This document shows, piece after piece, positions 5,927-7,119 of a DNA stretch of 7,119 bases; position 1 is the first letter of the stretch, and the number at the start of each line of letters is the position of its first letter. Made by a program: the position numbers and the translations under genes. A model generated the notes under the pieces. That model was not told the origin of the DNA. It ran no database searches and worked only from the letters and a program-made list of their open reading frames with translations. Source of the stretch: UBA1140 sp964409295 (GTDB lineage: Bacteria > Campylobacterota > Campylobacteria > Campylobacterales > Sulfurovaceae); the NCBI GenBank assembly GCA_964409295.1, contig CAYPCV010000042.1:1-7119 (forward strand), given 5' to 3'.

Positions 5927-6939
5927 GAAAAAATGAATATATAACAGCTATACTTTTTGCTTTTGCCATTTTGGGTGCATACAGTATCTATAAACCTTTT
6001 TTGCTATCTTTTGTTGTTGCCCTACTTTTGACCATGGCAACAGCCAATCTACACTATAAGTTAAGAGATAAAATTTCATCTCGATACATTAGTTCTTTAA
6101 TTTTAAGTTTTTTACTGCTTATTATTCTTTTTGTACCTATATCTTATATTGCAACCATTGGAATTCACTACATGGTTAATATAGATAAAGAGATTATCTC
6201 TAATATTCTTTCCAAAATCATCACACAACTGGATAAAATACCAATGTTACAAGGGTTGATTGACTATAATATTGATAGTGAGGAGATTTCAAAACTTTTT
6301 AGTACCTTAAAAAATGCAGGCTCAACAGGTGTTGAATTTGTAAAAAATACTTTTTTTGTAACTCTTTTTTACTACTTTATAAACCTATATTCAGAACAAT
6401 TTTTTATACTTATTCAAGCACTGTTTCCTCTTTCGGATAGAAAAGGAACAAAAATTTTAACAGAAATTTCATCTACAATGGAAGTTGTTTTCTATTCTAT
6501 TGTTGTTACTGCTATTTTTGAAGGTATACTTTTTGGTCTTATTAGCAGTTTTTATGGATTTAATGGTCTTTTACTAGGTACAATTTATGGATTTGCCTCA
6601 CTTATCCCTATTATTGGAGGGGCAGTTGTATGGGTTCCTGTCTCTTTATATGCATGGAGTTACTACGACGATAATACAGCTATTGTTATTGCTCTCTATT
6701 CTGTTATTGTTATCTCTATTATTGCTGATACATTTATTAAACCGATGATTATTAAATATATCAAAGAAGATATTTTACACAGCTCTATCAAAATTAACGA
6801 ACTACTTATCTTTTTCTCTATTTTAGCAGGAATGAGTTCTTATGGATTTTGGGGAATGATTTTAGGGCCAGCAATCACAGCCTTTTTAATTGCTATTACT
6901 CGACTATACATTGAACTTTATGGAAAGGAGTGCCCGTGA
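5923..6939 (+). CDS. AI-2E/PerM-family integral membrane transporter
   Basis: 338 residues, highly hydrophobic. Membrane segments at roughly 7-22, 25-42, 57-80, 143-168, 190-212, 215-245 (two passes), 250-270, 290-308 and 310-330, with a soluble loop of about 60 residues at 83-142. This is the layout of the AI-2E transporter family (PF01594, formerly UPF0118). The family blocks ASLIPIIGGAVVWVP (225-239) and GFWGMILGPAITAFL (308-322) are clear. Members include TqsA (linked to autoinducer-2 export) and others linked to Na+/H+ antiport; the substrate cannot be told here. The ATG overlaps the ruvB stop (ATGA), so translation is coupled and no separate strong Shine-Dalgarno is needed. The last codons run into the end of the IS element, and the TGA (6937-6939) appears to belong to it, so the C-terminus may differ by a few residues from the ancestral one. 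Confidence 0.9.
   Translation: MRKNEYITAILFAFAILGAYSIYKPFLLSFVVALLLTMATANLHYKLRDKISSRYISSLILSFLLLIILFVPISYIATIGIHYMVNIDKEIISNILSKIITQLDKIPMLQGLIDYNIDSEEISKLFSTLKNAGSTGVEFVKNTFFVTLFYYFINLYSEQFFILIQALFPLSDRKGTKILTEISSTMEVVFYSIVVTAIFEGILFGLISSFYGFNGLLLGTIYGFASLIPIIGGAVVWVPVSLYAWSYYDDNTAIVIALYSVIVISIIADTFIKPMIIKYIKEDILHSSIKINELLIFFSILAGMSSYGFWGMILGPAITAFLIAITRLYIELYGKECP
6925..6930 (+). promoter_or_regulatory. Orphan ribosome-binding site cut off by the IS element
   Basis: AAGGAG is the strongest plus-strand Shine-Dalgarno in the panB-ruvB-transporter group and lies inside the last codons of the transporter gene. No real gene follows: the GTG at 6936 opens only an 11-codon frame inside the IS end. 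It most likely served the next gene of the operon, now on the far side of the insertion. Confidence 0.45.
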
Positions 6940-7060
6940 ACTACCCCGTCATAAATGACGGAGCTTCCTAGAAACTCCAAACTAATGTTTGGATATTAAG
7001 AGGCTTTAACGATAGTTCCTACCGCATTTAGAATATTTACACTGGCATTATAATCTGCAT
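6936..7060 (-). ncRNA. Putative omegaRNA (TnpB guide-RNA scaffold), right end of the element
   Basis: Between the tnpB stop and the junction, three adjacent stems occur: 6976-6993 (TCCAAAC/GTTTGGA, loop TAAT on the plus strand), 6960-6978 (GGAGCTTC/GAAACTCC, 8 pairs with one wobble on the minus-strand RNA, 3-nt loop) and 6946-6961 (CCGTCA/TGACGG, 4-nt loop). Neighbouring stems share a few bases, so they may alternate. This is where omegaRNAs of TnpB systems lie. They usually begin inside the 3' part of tnpB; the 5' limit given here is a guess. The guide would be the flanking 16-20 nt just past 6936, within the transporter gene's last codons. Confidence 0.55.
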
Positions 7061-7119
7061 TGAGTGCTGTATGACATTCGGTGCAGATAAATTTAGCTTG
7101 TGTTTGTCTATTCTCTTTT
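6996..7119 (-). CDS. tnpB: TnpB RNA-guided nuclease, C-terminal end only
   Basis: Forty in-frame codons plus a TAA (6998-6996); the rest lies beyond the right edge. The residues seen are the classic TnpB tail: NRQTQAKFICTECH, giving the second C-x-x-C pair of the zinc ribbon (PF07282), then LNADYNASVNIL, whose Asp is the third acidic residue of the RuvC-like nuclease. The last dozen residues, NAVGTIVKAS, are not a known motif. No stop or frameshift occurs in the visible part, so the gene may be intact. TnpB uses an RNA from the element's right end to cut DNA next to a short target-adjacent motif, helping retain the element at its donor site. Confidence 0.88.
   Translation of the reverse strand, partial: KENRQTQAKFICTECHTALNADYNASVNILNAVGTIVKAS

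Larger units (their letters stand above)
6936..7119 (-). mobile_element. Right end of an IS200/IS605-family element (partial)
   Basis: A TnpB C-terminus followed by a structured non-coding right end is the IS200/IS605 (IS605/IS1341 group) layout. Read on the minus strand the element ends with three hairpins and then a GGGGTAGTTCAC-type tail at about 6936. The exact junction cannot be fixed without an empty site. Elements of this family carry subterminal hairpins instead of inverted repeats and make no target duplication. Whether a TnpA transposase is present lies outside the window. Confidence 0.8.

Noticed and set aside
6936..6971. Eleven-codon GTG frame preceded by AAGGAG
   Set aside because: It lies inside the hairpins of the IS right end and encodes nothing recognisable; the RBS is better explained as belonging to the gene displaced by the insertion.
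1..7119. CRISPR array, tRNA genes, prophage attachment site
   Set aside because: I saw no direct repeats with spacers and no tRNA other than the tRNA-like part of tmRNA. The tmRNA 3' end, a common integration site, is followed by no integrase or duplicated end in the window.

Overview
The window is AT-rich DNA that looks like a chromosome segment of a Campylobacterota (epsilonproteobacterial) species. The best clue is the tmRNA tag, ANNTDYRPAYAVA, which has the NNTDY-x-PAYA core I recall from Helicobacter/Campylobacter-type tags. The trpA, panB and RuvB proteins and the small coiled-coil gene next to trpA fit a Sulfurimonas/Sulfurovum/Arcobacter-like genome, but genus is inference and I cannot name a species.

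Minus-strand half (1-3925), in transcription order: trpA (TTG start), a 92-residue coiled-coil protein of ZapB-like design, ssrA (tmRNA) behind a perfect TTGACA-17-TATAAT promoter, then a two-gene surface unit. The surface unit is a small 8-strand-type outer-membrane barrel protein followed with almost no gap by a long lipoprotein built of tandem Ig-like domains. The lipoprotein has at least 559 residues and runs off the left edge.

Plus-strand half (3926-6939): panB, ruvB and an AI-2E/PerM-family membrane protein. ruvB and the membrane protein overlap by ATGA, so they are translationally coupled. trpA and panB diverge from an 85-bp gap in which candidate -10 elements for the two strands lie on the same bases.

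Right edge (6936-7119): the 3' end of an IS200/IS605-family element on the minus strand. It carries the C-terminus of a TnpB nuclease (second half of the zinc ribbon and the last RuvC aspartate) followed by a right end with three successive hairpins, the expected omegaRNA scaffold. The element abuts the membrane-protein gene, appears to supply its stop codon, and sits directly after a strong orphan AAGGAG ribosome-binding site. It has therefore probably split that operon from its next gene.

The core genes (trpA, panB, ruvB, ssrA) are ordinary housekeeping functions. The parts worth a second look are the barrel plus Ig-lipoprotein pair, the TnpB/omegaRNA junction, and the compact bidirectional promoter.
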